Positions 9,216 through 22,303 of a stretch of 64,000 nt of DNA are shown here, in pieces. Source of the DNA: Clitopilus passeckerianus (Eukaryota > Basidiomycota > Agaricomycetes > Agaricales > Entolomataceae); assembly GCA_944990035.1 (NCBI GenBank), contig CALYLX010000146.1, forward strand, positions 62,001 to 126,000, given 5' to 3'. Within the stretch, counting starts at the first letter, position 1. Each line of letters begins with the position of its first letter. The notes beneath the pieces were generated by a model. That model saw only the letters and a program-made list of their open reading frames with translations, was not told the DNA's origin and made no database searches. Position numbers and translations under genes: made by a program.

Positions 9216-12200
9216 AATGAAGAGCGAGAGCACGAAGACTTGATAACAAGGGTGCACAGAGAGTGCACGCCCAAAGCGCGATGGGATGCGACTTGGTGTT
9301 AGCAAGGCAGAGCCATAGTAATATATGGACCAGCGAGAGAGTGGGCAGAACTAAAATAAACCGGAGGTGGCACCGGTCGAAACAGGTATTAAAGATCCAG
9401 TTATTGATTCTTGTTTACCCTTTGTTTTTCCAGATCTCCCGGATGTTCGGCCTGACCGCCGCAATCCATCCATCGCCACCACGTTTGCCATCAGTCACAC
9501 TGTATGCTTCTATTTCTGCCTCTCCTAATGGCGTTGCCTCGGCCGATACTCTGCTGCCTGGCAAGCCAAGCCTACTTTAAACCGAACTTCTGTAGCAAAG
9601 AGTTTTTGACCACAGATATCCTTATTCGTGGTGGAATCATCTCTTGGGGACCCTTTCTAGCCATAATCCCGACTCCGAAGCCCAACGAGTCTCTATGGAA
9701 TTTCCGCCTCGCTTGTGTCGAGCAAAAATCCCGCTGCCTCGATGCTCATCAACCAAACAACAAACAAATAAAACTTTCACCAAGCGACCGCACGACTGCA
9801 TCCCCGCTTGAATGGCCTGCCGCTGCATAGAATGATTATGATCCCTCCTTTGCTCTGGTTGGCTGCAGTTTTACGGCACCTCGCAGCCAATTTTCTCTGT
9901 CGAGTTTGAACCTTGAAGGACTGTCCTGATACCCTCCGCTCTACGGGACGGTCCTACGTGATAGGAATTTAGTATACCAATCCACTCCACTGCACCTGCT
10001 GACGATTTTCACCTGGTCTCTTTGGGTCCTCGATTTTGCCAGCATACCCACGAAGTTATTACTCCTTGCGGACTTTGTTGTACTATCACCTGGGTAGGTC
10101 ACCTCTGCCTCCAATATGGCGCCCATATTCGCGGTATCTGAAAACATGGAAATTCTCGTGTTAGGAACTCCTCTAAGCTCGTCTCCACATCACCTGAGAG
10201 TGTCGAGGATGGAGATTTCTCGATAATCTTCGGAAGAGCCTGTCGTTCCATTGACAAGCCGCTTGGCGATGGGTATTCCCATCCTCCATACACACCAATA
10301 TTCCAAGGAGCAAAGGAATACTTGGTTGAAGAAGCCAAATCGAAACTCTTCTCCATGATCGGCTACAGGCTCACTGATATTGATTCTGCCTTTTCTGAGC
10401 GCAATATGCCGCGGCCTCCTTAATCTTTCTCAGGCCAGGTTAAAGAAACTCTATTATCCATTACCTTACAGTGAATTACATGGAGCAGCTCTACGTTCGT
10501 CGGGTGGATCCTTTATCTCGCTATTCTATTGAGGACAAAAGGATCTACATTCTGGCTAAGCGTTATCATCGATATTTCCTTTCATCCTAGTTTTCGCAGT
10601 TCATTGAGTACCTGAATAGGACAGCTGACATGCCTGTCTCCGGCAGGCTCACACAACCGCCAGATCTCCGGAGACAAACAACCGCCACTCAAGACACGTC
10701 AAACCATGTCAGTCCAATCTGTTTATCCTTGTCATTCTCGACCCTTGGGAATGGGTGTCAACGCCTTTCCTGATGGACGCACTGTACGCATTCAACGCAT
10801 GTTTTACCCTGCTTAAACGCCGACTCATCGTCTGTTTACTCGTGGATACAACATTGATGAGGCGTTGCCGTGGCCTATGCTGATTGCCTGCTTTTCACCT
10901 CCCAGACATCCTTCGATCAGAGCAGGCGGTTATCAAACACGCAAACAAGACCAACTTGTAACTGTCCAGCGGTAGTATTTACTATTCAACCTCGAGTGTA
11001 GCTCATGTGGGTGGCATAAATGTGAAAGATGTACGTGATTCTGAAAAGCACCCTTGTTTTGGATCCACTCCAGAATCACGATGTGGATCCCTCCTCTCCG
11101 CCTTTTCTTGCCCTCCAATTCATGTGTTTTTATTAATGCGTGACCTGTATCCTGGCTACAATATATTCAAGATTGTCAGGATGCTTGTTGTTCACGCCAC
11201 CACTGCTCCAACGTCATGGCTAGACCGGCTATTTGAGACCCTGCTTGACCCTGCAAATACTGGGATAAGAATACCTCAGGTCCCAGGGCGAAACGCCATA
11301 ATGTTGGGTTGTACCTTCCAGACTTGCAAGGAATCACAGACCGAATCATCCACATCACATATTTTAATAAAGAACTCATACCGGTTAACCTCGAGAACAC
11401 AATCGAAGAAGCTGCTCCAGTTCAGAGTTAGGCAGCCGCGACATTCAAGGTATTAAGTATTGCACAGAGTATGCTGGGCCGACGGCATCTTGAACATTCT
11501 GATGAAAGAACTCGACATCCTACGGAGAGCCCAGGTGACCCAGAGTGTTTGCATTATCCAGAATCTGTCATTGACAGAGAGGCAGTGAGAGCTTGAACTT
11601 CTCAGCACCTGGTAATGACGGCAAGAGGTCACATGTAGATTTACGAGGGCACTCCTTCGTTAAGAGTTATCACCTCGAATTTACCGTGATCGATGGCAGT
11701 CTGGACCCTCAAAGCTTGTTTGAAGGCAGAGAAATACAAGTCAGGTAGTGAGATATCGACAATGGGCGGCAGCGCATGGCCGACTTCAAGAACCAGAATT
11801 ATGGGCAGAGACGTCATCAGTTTCAAGTTCGAAATACGATTATGCAGGGATTGGCGGCCGGATTCAGCCATTGTAGCAAGTCCTGAACATCCGGTACGCG
11901 AATAATCCGAAGCTTCCTTTCTCACTGTCAGTTTTGGCAGAAGAATGAATCCTCCACAGCACTTCTTGCTATTAACTCGTGGCCGCCGCCGGGTCACGTC
12001 ACGCCGAAAAACCTTAGTTTAATAGGAATGGATCCCCCGGTGAACGTTGGCTAAGCATGGGAACCACGGAGGCGAATTGCGTTGTTGAGCATATGTAGTG
12101 GATTCGAGGAAGGGTGAGAAGCAAATGCGCAGCTTGCCAAGGAGCCTCTCTCTCATCTATTTCGGATGTACTCATGCCAAGCAGCGAAGTGGTCGTCGAG

Positions 12201-13659
12201 TAGAAGTCTTGACTCGCCACACGAAGTGATGAAGCACCACTGACAGTTGACTTTTTTCATCATTTGCACACCCTGTTGGCGTTTCTGCGGATTGGCACCT
12301 CCTCGAACTGAGCAATATTATGACGACACCCTTGGGTGTCAGAGTATCGGTTAAATCGTTGGTACAGCCTCAGGGTATGACGATCCGTCGTGGTTGCCAA
12401 GAGATGTAGTCCACACCGGATTTCAGCGCTCGACTTATCCATCCGAAAGCCAAGACGGGACTAGATCCCGAGGAGCTATTTTAATATTGTGTTGGTGACC
12501 GGCCGCCAAGAGGTTCACTGGCTGGCGCATGGAATGCGCTGCCATGCCAAGGCGAGTTTAGTGGGTCAATAGGGTGCAGTAGCGTGCATCGTGCATTGTC
12601 TACGCAGTCATGGCTTTTGCTCTTATCTCAAACTCTTGTTCGGAGCCCATAAGTGTTCGAGCGTTTACCTCGGAGGGTAGGCTCAGATAAGTCGACGCTA
12701 ACGGGAAGTCAGGAGGAAGTTCGCCAGCCAAGCCTCCCAGAGAATCTCTTCACGTGCAGTACACTCAGGAGAGTGGGTGTTTGGGTGCAGCTAGGCCCGT
12801 GTGGCGAATACAAGGCAATACACGACCGGCTTTGAACCGTACACGGCGAAGGTTGGTCTGAAGGAGATGGTCGTTTTTGAACGCCACAAACGAATATCAT
12901 ACCCCCGGTGTCGGCGACACCAGCATCATCCGAACTCACTGGATCTTCTGCATCCGTCAAGACTCTGGAGGATCGCCAGACTGTCGTGGCCGGGGCGGAG
13001 CTTGCCACAAACATGTCGGAACAACCGATGAGTTACAGTGTTTCGCATTTTGTTCTGCAGTCTATTTTGTGCTGACGACCCAAGCGAGATGAATGACATG
13101 ACACTAGGAGTAGCCTAGGCTTCGGAAACGGACCTTGAGCAATCTCACCGTGCTATTCGATCCATATTATTCCCGTTTTCTTTGGTTGAATTGACGTCTG
13201 ATTTCAAGGTGTTTAGAACTCTGAGGGCCCCAGATTGTAGAAAAAAAGGTCTTTTCCAAGGTCGAATAGCCGCCGAAAGTCACCCCATCGTCGTCCGCTC
13301 TACGTGGGCGAGGTCCGGTGAACAACAATCGTCGCAGGCACAGTAGACACTAAATTAGCAGGTTTGAAAAGCCTTAGCAGTCAACTGTAGAAAAATGGCT
13401 GCAGAACAATATGCAAAACAGTGCAGTGGCACCGACAGACATAACCCCACAACATAAAAAAAAGGAGAAAATCCATGAATTTATGACAAGCTTTTGAAGC
13501 CCCTGATACGATTGCCTAGTGCGTACCTAGTTATAAATTAGGTATTATCCATTGAGATAATGATAAAAATCCGAAAACTATTCATAGTAGTTCGTCATCT
13601 TCCGCCAAACCGCCATGCATCCTTGTGGTTTGATCCAGGTATACTGTGAACATCGATTC
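9216..13659. other. Long gene-poor region with scattered coding-like fragments
   Basis: More than 4.4 kb lie between the Ser/Pro-rich gene and the permease. No protein family, tRNA, long terminal repeat or transposase motif is recognisable by eye. A few stretches read like eroded protein sequence: plus strand 10158-10424 (about 88 open codons ending at a TAA), plus strand 10479-10589 (a small ATG frame), and minus strand 11641-11820. They do not connect into a gene. An old mobile element or a dead gene is possible but not shown. Confidence 0.4.
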
Positions 13660-16385
13660 TTAAACCTGTGATCTGACTTCCACGTCAGTTTTTTCTTTTG
13701 AATCCTTCGACATCTCTTCATCGTCTTCACTGAGTCCTTCCTGGATGTTTGACTGAGGTCCCACGTAATGCTTGTGAGCACCAGCTATGTACCAAAGGCT
13801 AGGAGAGAAAAATCATGACACAAAGCTTACTCCTAGATGGGATGAACGAAACATACCCTGAGAGAACCATAACGCCGACAGTGATCACCTACAGCCCGTC
13901 AGAAACACGAAAAGCACTAAGATTGAAGGCCTTACAGATGCGTAATTCATGTTTTGTGCTGTCACAGGAAGAACGGTGGGGAAGGAGAAGATGACGCAAA
14001 CAAAGAGCGTCCACAGGATGCATATAACATTGCATGCCCATCCTAGCCAACCGTTGCCCAAGGTGAACGGGCCAGGCGTGAACATGACTTCGGGATGGTC
14101 GGCAAACATCCTTCGCAGGAAGATAGGGATAATGTAGCTCAGGTCGAGGGCCATGGCCGTCAATGAGAAGATCGCATTGGCAGCAATTGGGCTGGCCAAA
14201 TCTAGAAGACCTGGGAGGATACTGACAAATGTGCAGAGCCAGATGGCACGGAGAGGAGTCATGGTCCTTTCAGAATTGTGTCCGAAATAGCCACCATCAG
14301 GGAGACCTATCCATGTGAGCGCCAAGCAGCAAAGAAACGAAGGCCAGTCACTCACCATGATCACGGCTGAAGGCGTATACAGTACGAGAAACGGCTTGCA
14401 AGGCAGTTTGCACGACAAAGAAGGCGGTGAAGCAGACGAAGACCTTCGACCGGTAAGTATTCTCCCGTACACAAACACCAGATTAGAACCTACCCATAGG
14501 ATGAGCGCGCCAGTCTTCCCCATCCTCAGGTACATGATCTAAACCAGATAAGTAACCGTTTCACCACTGCCGACTAGGACTGTCCTTACCTGCAAAACGG
14601 CCGAGCCGGAAGGACCAGGCAAATCTGCACTGCATCGATGTGGAAATTCAGCTTATGGTTGAAGCCAAGCATGCCAGAACACGTACATGGGACCAGAGCA
14701 TAGGATCAGGATGATATTGAAAAGCCATCCAATGAGACCTGTGCCAATAACTGCGAAGTGCTGCTAAGCAAAAGTAAGCCAACTTGGCATGGGAATGGTC
14801 ATACCAGCAATGAAAATCGCAGAAGGTGCTAAGATATTTCACATCAGTGATTGTCGATGGAGTGTGGTGCAGGCCAGCATGCTCACCTGCATACGCAGCA
14901 CGGCGGACTTCTTCGCTATAAACGCTTCCGTTTCAGGCGAACTCTTCTACAGAAAATTTCGAGCTTCAACGTACGATATATGGGCAGTCGCGTCATAGTC
15001 CTAGAAAGGCGGCGGAATCTGAGATTTTTGATCCGATAACGAGGGGAGATCTGTACTGACCGTCATCTGACAAAGGAGAGGGAGTAGTCAGGGATTATCC
15101 TTGGGTGGATGTCGCACGTTTGCACTTACCGTCCATTGAACGCTGAGCAACCCGAAGAGGAAGGCAAGCCCTGTGTTCCAGCCCCCTGTCTGGTTAATGA
15201 CACCGGCGCTTCCAAAGACATAGCCTGCCGGATGCATCTCAGAACGAGGGGTAGTGGCGAGCAGTACAATGATAATCACTACAATGACGCAATCAACAAA
15301 GTCTGAAATGGGATGTCAGGCGGAAGGATCAAGATAACGTACGGAAGGTTGTTCCGAGGTTGACAAAAACAAAGCCCTGGGTCAACCTAGCCAGGTGAAG
15401 AGTGGCGAGGGAGTTCTAAAGATCGAGGGTAAGCTCCTGAATGGCGAACCGGAGATCGATCTTACCAGGAGACCATGAAAGACCAGTAACCCAACAAACA
15501 AACCGACAACTTTGCCTTGTGTGATGACGAAGTCGTCGCCCTATCACGGTTGAATTAAGCGCTCAAGTGTGTGAGCCTAGTTTTGGGACGGACCTTTCCA
15601 ATAACAACCGCAGACCAAATCATGTTTGCCAAGCCGAACTCGGTGGATGAGACTCCCGCAATCTGGCCTGCATGTGCAAAGATCAGACGAGAACCAGTAC
15701 GTCACCACGGAGCCGCTCACCAAGGATGTTCAGCCAACCAACTATCCATCCTACCTACATTTCGTGAGTAGATTTGCTAGAAAGATCGCTTTAGCCGGAT
15801 ACTTACCCTTGCACGGTGTCTTTTAGGAACCAGGCGCGCTGATGCAGTATACCTAAATAACGTCAAGACATGCGTGGCGACGTGTACCCGGATACTCACA
15901 GCCCACCACAAGTCGGATATGCGCTAACGATCTCTGCAATACTTGCACCGAGTGTGAAGCACATCGACGCTCCCAGAATCCAACACCATACTACCTGCAG
16001 AAATTGTTGAAGTGACTGGCACGCGAGCAAAAATGGCGGAATCGAGATTTACGGATGAAGGGCCTCCAAGGAGTAATGGGGTATTGAAAGTGGTGGCGAT
16101 ACTTGAACATAGACCCTGCACATTCAAGTCGCCTCATCAGGAACACACTGGCATTAGGCCCGAAGCAAGACGCGACCTACCATTATGCTGAATGCAAAGC
16201 TGATCTGCATGCACACGACCATGAATACTGCCTCAAAGCAAAATACCTAGTTCGCAGCGTACCGTAGCCAGGTTAGAGAACTCTCGTTTGAAAGAGGGCT
16301 TGTAGCCCAGTGCGACGAGCTCTCTGTCATCATCGTCTGTGCTGCTCATGGTGAGCGTTGGTTGAAAGTCCTGTTTCGCAGTCAT
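13660..16385 (-). CDS. APC-superfamily amino acid/GABA-type permease
   Basis: This is a plasma- or vacuolar-membrane transporter of the fungal amino-acid/choline/GABA permease group. The protein begins MTAKQDFQPTLTMSSTDDDD and then ELVALGYKPSFKREFSN, the usual cytosolic lead-in. Next come GLCSSIATTFNTPLLLGGPS and GASIAEIVSAYPTCGGLY (consensus amphipathic region). Later pieces are GWLNILGQIAGVSSTEFG, the TDYDATAHISEEVRRAA loop, ADLPGPSGSAVLQIMYLR and FVCFTAFF-VVQTALQAVSR. Hydrophobic segments are consistent with about 12 helices. About 14 exons are needed; the junctions I checked keep frame with ordinary GT..AG introns. The acidic C-tail ends EKTDVEVRSQV (TAA 13660-13662). The adenylating reductase on the other side of a 1.4 kb gap is divergently oriented. 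Substrate is uncertain: GABA, polyamine, choline or other amines. Confidence 0.88.
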
Positions 16386-17770
16386 GGCAGGATGATGATC
16401 GTTAAGGACGAACGTGGGTCTAAAACTTCCCAGCAGTGATATAACCGGCTCAGCTGAACGCCACTCGGTGGAGAGATGTCGAAGCTTCGCAGCAGTGGGC
16501 GTTAGGAGAGCTGCGGATGTCGTGGGTGGGTTGAGCTAATATGTAGTGTCGGCCAGACGGCGCCAAGGCACGACGACCAGGTCCATTTTCACGAAAAAAA
16601 AAACAATGGGAAAACACACAAAATGATGATGATAAGGGTGTTCGGATTGGTGTATGCGGTCACGACTCAGAAAGCACAATAAATCGATACTCGCGTCCTC
16701 TAGATAGTAGTCAGAAATCTTTGGTATCGCACATGCCTCCTATCCTTCCCAGTATATCCGAACCGTCTGGCTCGCCATCCTTTGAATACTTTCCAGAGGT
16801 TGAACAAGGAGAGCTAATGCTTTTTATCCACGTCCACATGGTTGTGTTGAACGGGTTTGATAGGCGGATTCGGACCAATGTAAAACACGTGCAATCTATA
16901 AGTCTACCTTTATCTAATCTTATCTTCTTAGTTCACCGGATCTCTCCACTTCGAATTGATGCCGAACACGTGGCAATGATTTGCGCTCCTGCAACACAAG
17001 GCAATGGCATTTTGGTGGCCAATTTACAGACCAGAGTTGACTTCATAACATCTGAGTGTCACTGGCCAATCGCTTCGTCAGGTTAACCATCTGTGATGGA
17101 CACACTCGTGCTAGTGAGCTCTCTCTCATCAAACGATCGGACATAAGTAAGTCTTGGGTTGCGAAGAAACATTCCGTTCAGAAAGATGAACAATCCTGGA
17201 ACGATCATGACATCTCTATGGACGATAGCATGGGATTCAAGCTAAGGCGTTATTCACTTTGAACTTCTAGGACTCATTTCCCTGAATCCGAGTATTTGAA
17301 CGTCTGCTCCATTGGCACTAGCATGGGCATTGCGATCATGGTCTACGCAGGGCCGTCGGAGCAAGGTTAGCAGAGTACAGCGGCAGCATCCTTATTACCA
17401 CTATTAGAGGTTGCTTCAGATCCCAACACAGGCTGCTTCTCTGTCACATATGCCCGCCTGGCTTGATAGACTTGAATCATTTGGTGCAACTTCCGATTGT
17501 TCATCATTGGATTCGTCTCATGGAACACAGGATTCCGGCAATGGCGATTAGAGGAATGGACACCAGCACCCGCACAAGTTCCCGAAGGTCACCCGCCCGA
17601 ACAACACATGTATCCCCAAATCGGATGCATTGAATCGAAATGATGCCTGAACTAAACAAACCGAACATCGTGTTTTCCAGATACATAATACTGGGCGTGC
17701 TCGTTGTAGCTTTATTCCCCTTGCCATGGACTTCCTCTCAAGCCTCCGGCCACTCGCCTCCACCAGGCCG
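16386..17770. other. Divergent intergenic region between permease and reductase
   Basis: About 1.4 kb separates the two starts and could hold promoters for both. A plus-strand frame at 16721-17086 (121 codons) has no recognisable domain and is probably chance. An A-rich run is at 16595-16607. I see nothing else I can support. Confidence 0.5.
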
Positions 17771-20700
17771 ATGACAATAAGTTCAGCTACGTTACACCCC
17801 GCTCGATGGGTCTCTGACCGTCCCAGAGCTCTATGATTTCCATTATTCTCACAACCCTGATTACCCTGTGTTCGTCTACTCTGAGGGTAGCGACGTCACA
17901 TATATACGGTTCCGCGAAGTTGTCCCCGCCGCTTATGCTGCTGCAAGGTTCATAGGGAAGGCCATTGGAATCGATGTCGACGCTGGAGAACGTCTCGACA
18001 CACCCGTGGCTATACTGGCTTCTTCAGGTGAGTATTTGCATTGTCTGTGCAGCTGGAAACGTTGCTAATGCTTCAGCCAAGATACAATAACTTACTTCAC
18101 AACTCTCCTGGGAATGCTCCGTGCAGACATCACCCTCTTCCTCATCTCACCGCGAAACTCCCCCGCCGCCGTTGCCCATTTGTTGTCGAAGACATCCTCC
18201 TCGCATATTTTGGTTGGTGCGGAGGCCGCTCTGCAAGATCTTGCCAAGGCTGCCATTCGGGAACTAGCGGGCGCGAAGACGCCAACCATCTGTGCAATGC
18301 CCACGTACAAAGACATCTACGGCGTCGGCTGTGCATTCAGCCCGCTGCCCCCCAGACACAAGGATTTATCCGCAACACGTATCATCGTTCATTCCTCTGG
18401 TAAGAGCCGTTGTAGACTGCAGGGATGATGATATTGATCGCAAGTACATTCAATCAGGATCCACGTCGTTTCCCAAACCGGTTGTTTGGAATGATCGCTC
18501 GTATTTACAGGTTTCGATTGTTCCGTGTAAGTGGTGCACATTGGGGCCTAGCTATTCTTAGCTGACCGAAACGCTTGTTTCTCCAACGTAGTGTTGGGCG
18601 ACCAAAATTTCTTGGGAGAGGTCTTTGGATGCTATGGGATCGCTATGTTCCACGGGATTGGGCTGAACTTCATCGCATGGCTCGTAAGCTAATTTGCACT
18701 TCCGAACTGATTGGAATATGTCTCAATAACAATCATTCGATAGGCTTCGACGGGTTTGATCATGGCCACCTTCCCTCCTGCGGCACCGGCTGTCACGCCG
18801 ACGCCTGATACCATCTGGAGTGCAGCGCTGATCACCCAGCCTTCATGGCTCTTCGGCGCACCGGTATTCTTCGAGGTACTTGCCGTGCTTGCCACTCTGT
18901 TCACCGCTGATTGCCCCCTAGGGGTGGAGTAAAGACGCGACTAAGATAGCGTTTCTGAAGCAACGAAGAGGGCTGGTAAGCCGTGAACTCAACTCAATTA
19001 CTATCAACGGTCTTGACGCACTCTCCAGGTATTTGGGGGAGCACCCCTGCAAAGGGAGGCTGGGGATATTTTGGCTCGCGAAGGATGTGCCCTTTATTCG
19101 CTCTATGGATCGTGAGTCATACACCTTTTCTAAGCTGGATTATTGTAAACTCTTTGCTATGTCAGGACCGAGGTCGGAGCCTATTGCGCAATGTTCATCG
19201 GTAAGTGCTGGAACCAATTGTCGGCTGTTTTGGCTTATAAATATCCCGATAGAAAACCCGGGAATGGACTGGGAATACGTCAGTCTTAACCCACAATGTG
19301 CTCTGGAATTCGAAGCCCTCGGAGATGGCACATACGAAATGATCGCAGTGGTGTGTTGTTTACCTCCTTTCCTAGTGAATACACTAACGTCACGTTAGGC
19401 AAGGCCCACGACAGAGCTTACCATACTCAATACCACATACAAGGGAGAACCCGCCTACGCAACTAATGATTTCCTCGAACCACATCCCTCGTTGCCCAAT
19501 CGGTGGAAAGTCTTGGGGCGCATTGATGATCAAATCATCTTGAGTACTGGGGAAAAGGTGCGCGCCTATGACGAAGAATCACATACGGTTTTCTCACTAC
19601 TATGACTTTCACAGACTAATCCCGGACCGCTGGGTACGAAATCTCGATCCTCCATTCAGATGTGTGCTAACAATCAGAATTCAGAGGCTATCTTAGGCCA
19701 GCATCCACATGTTCGCGCGGCCCTCATGTTTGGCAGAGGGCGCTTCCAGAATGGTGTCTTGATCGAAGTCAGGAACGAGTTTGCCTTTGATCCAAAAGAT
19801 GCAAAGAAGCTGGAAGAATTTCGCGATCTCATCTGGTAAGTCCGATCTCTTCAGGTTGATGCAGAATACATCCTGATGCCAATCCAGGCCCCATGTAGAG
19901 AAGATGAACGCATTTGCACCGGCTCACTCTAGAATTTTCAGAGAAGTGGGTAGCTCTTGTCCTGTTCACGCAAAGTCCGCAGCTGACCATTTGAATCCTA
20001 ATAGCTGATTATTGTCGCCAGTTCAACGAAGCCCTTCCAGTATACCCCGAAGGGACCCCCAAGGCGCAAGCCGATTCTCGACGATTATGCTTCAGAAATC
20101 GAGGCAGCATACGCGAACGCGGGCAAAGGTACCGGATCGAACTTCCGGCGGAATGGAACACAGAAAGTTCTCTGGAGTTTGCCCGCACTATCGTACGCGG
20201 CATCCTGAAGGGTGACATAGCGGATCATGAGGATATGTTCAATAGAGGGTGCGATAGGTAAGCATCAGGACCGCGTCAATCACGTTTTCAAAGAAGCTGA
20301 TGGGCTAATAGCTTGCAGGCCGCAAGGATCAGACAGAATCTTCAACGGAGCCTCGGGGCAGAGCTTTCCTCCGCTTTAAGCCCAAACTTTGTCTACGAAC
20401 ACCCTTCAATTAACTCTCTTGCCTCCGCGATTCTATCCACCGAGAACAACTCTATCGCTAGCCACGACACCAGCAATTCCTCGGTTGAACGAGTGCGAGC
20501 GTTTTTAGAACCCTATGTTTCCGATTTCCCGGCCAAGCGGACGAAGAAGACTCACAGAAAACGCAATTCTGTCCAAAGACTCTCAGCTTCGTTTACTAAG
20601 CTAAACCCCTCCGCCTATTTGGATCCAAAAAGGGCGGAGACATCGTTCTGATAACTGGAACAACCGGCGCTCTTGGCGCTGCCACACTGGCTGAGTTGGA

Positions 20701-21988
20701 AGCCTCTCACGACGTCCAGAGAATCTACGCTCTGAACAGGCCTGCCAAGGCTAAGTCTCTGTTAGAACGTCAGGAATTCGCCCTTCGTTCCCGAGGCTAC
20801 GATGCACGGATCATCCACTCATCAAAAGTCGTGCTGGTTGAAGGAGAACTAAATATAGACGGTCCTGATGTTGACACAGCTCTCAAGGAAGAGGTAACTA
20901 TTCCTTGTATTGATTGCCAACTCGGAAGTGAAACTCAAAATATCAATAGATACGGTGCAGCGTCACACATATCATCGACATTGGTAGGTCACTTGCTGGA
21001 TCCACGGGATACATTGCTGATGATGTATTTCTAGCCTGGCGAGTTGACTTCAACCTCACCCTTCCATCCTTCAAAGCCGCAGTCGATGGTGTACGAGGTC
21101 TCGTTGACTTCGCCCTATCCTCCCCTCGGATGGACCCACCAAAGATCGTTTTCGCTTCGTCTGTGGGGATCTTCAGGAGTATGTATGCTGCACCGCATGT
21201 TAGACATGGCACTTATTCTTCGATAGATGAACAAGCGGAAAAACCATTCAGGGAAGAACCACTTGATCACCCGGACATTTGCACTGGTCAAGGCTATGCG
21301 GAAGGAAAATGGGTTTCGGAAGAGATCCTTTATGCAGCTTCAAAGCAAACATCTCTCCGCCCAACTGTTGTTCGCATCGGCCAGATCTGTGGGGGTACGA
21401 ACGGCGCATGGAATGCCTCCGAGTGGCTTCCTGCCCTCGTGAAATCCAGCGTCACAATGGGATTCCTTCCGGAACTCGTAGGGGTAAGCACCAATGTCAT
21501 ATCAACTTGGAAAACCTGATTCTAATCCAATGTTCACTTAGCAATGTTCCTGGATTCCCCTAGATTATGCGGCAGCAACGATGTCAGAGCTCCGCTCGGC
21601 CGACATCTCAACTTCAACTGCGCACTTAGTGCATCCCGAACCGATTGCCTGCGGGGAGGTAGTCCAAATGCTCAGCAACGAACTCAACCTCCCAATTCGC
21701 CCTTATTCCGAATGGATTGAAGTTCTAAGGTCCCGTTCCTCCGAGCTTGCAAAGCCAGGCTCGCCAGATCTTTCAGAATCCATCCCTGCTATAAAAACAT
21801 TTTCGTTCTTCGAAAGCGTCATGTCCAAAGGATCTGAAGCTCGAGATGCAATGGGAATACCGGCACTCGACGTCACTCAAACCTTGGCGGCTTCCAAGAC
21901 CTTCCGAAACTCGGCGAACGCTAAAAGACTTACTATTGCTGACATTCGCTCATGGCTGGAGTACTGGAGAAGTATACAGTACCTATAA
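17771..21988 (+). CDS. Adenylate-forming reductase (A-T-R, aminoadipate-reductase/NRPS-like)
   Basis: The domain order is adenylation, carrier, NAD(P)H reductase, with no condensation domain. It is thus an enzyme that activates a carboxylic acid, loads it on phosphopantetheine and releases it as aldehyde. Adenylation motifs are VHSSGSTSFPKPVVW (P-loop), LYSLYGSTEVGAYCAMF and WKVLGRIDDQIILSTGEK. The carrier motif is FNRGCDSLQAARI (attachment Ser). The reductase has GDIVLITGTTGALGAATL (nucleotide loop) and GYAEGKWVSEEIL (Tyr and Lys of the active site). The best start is ATG 17771, giving MTISSATLHP then PLDGSLTVPEL. The frame has to gain one base at three runs: C at 17797-17800, A/G at 20125-20129 and A at 20627-20631. 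The substrate is unknown; basidiomycete members accept amino, aryl or keto acids. Aminoadipate (lysine) reduction is less likely, because the region looks like an accessory island. Confidence 0.87.
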
Positions 21989-22303
21989 AACATTTCCTTC
22001 TTTATCTCTGCACTTGGGTTACGATCTTGTACGTTTTTCTCACGGACGGTTGTCTGTCATGCTTTAAATTGTAACATTTATAGGATACCTAGATTAGAAT
22101 TTCCCACTTCTCAAACTTTCGACTTCGCCACGCCTACCCCAGTTTATTCCACGGTCGTACTATTCCTCGGATTTAAATATCAAATTCTATTCATTTCGTA
22201 AGTTCGAATATTAGCTATACAAATTGATATGTGATGTGTACAATAAGAAAGTCCTTGAGGATTAATACAAGTACAGTTCGGAACTACCGTCATACTCGAC
22301 ACT
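21989..22303. other. Convergent 3' intergenic region
   Basis: Roughly 315 AT-richer bases lie between the reductase stop and the 3' end of the coiled-coil gene. I see no gene here. Confidence 0.5.

Noticed and set aside
16721..17086. 121-codon plus-strand frame in the permease-reductase gap
   Set aside because: No domain, no splice support, within chance length for this base composition.
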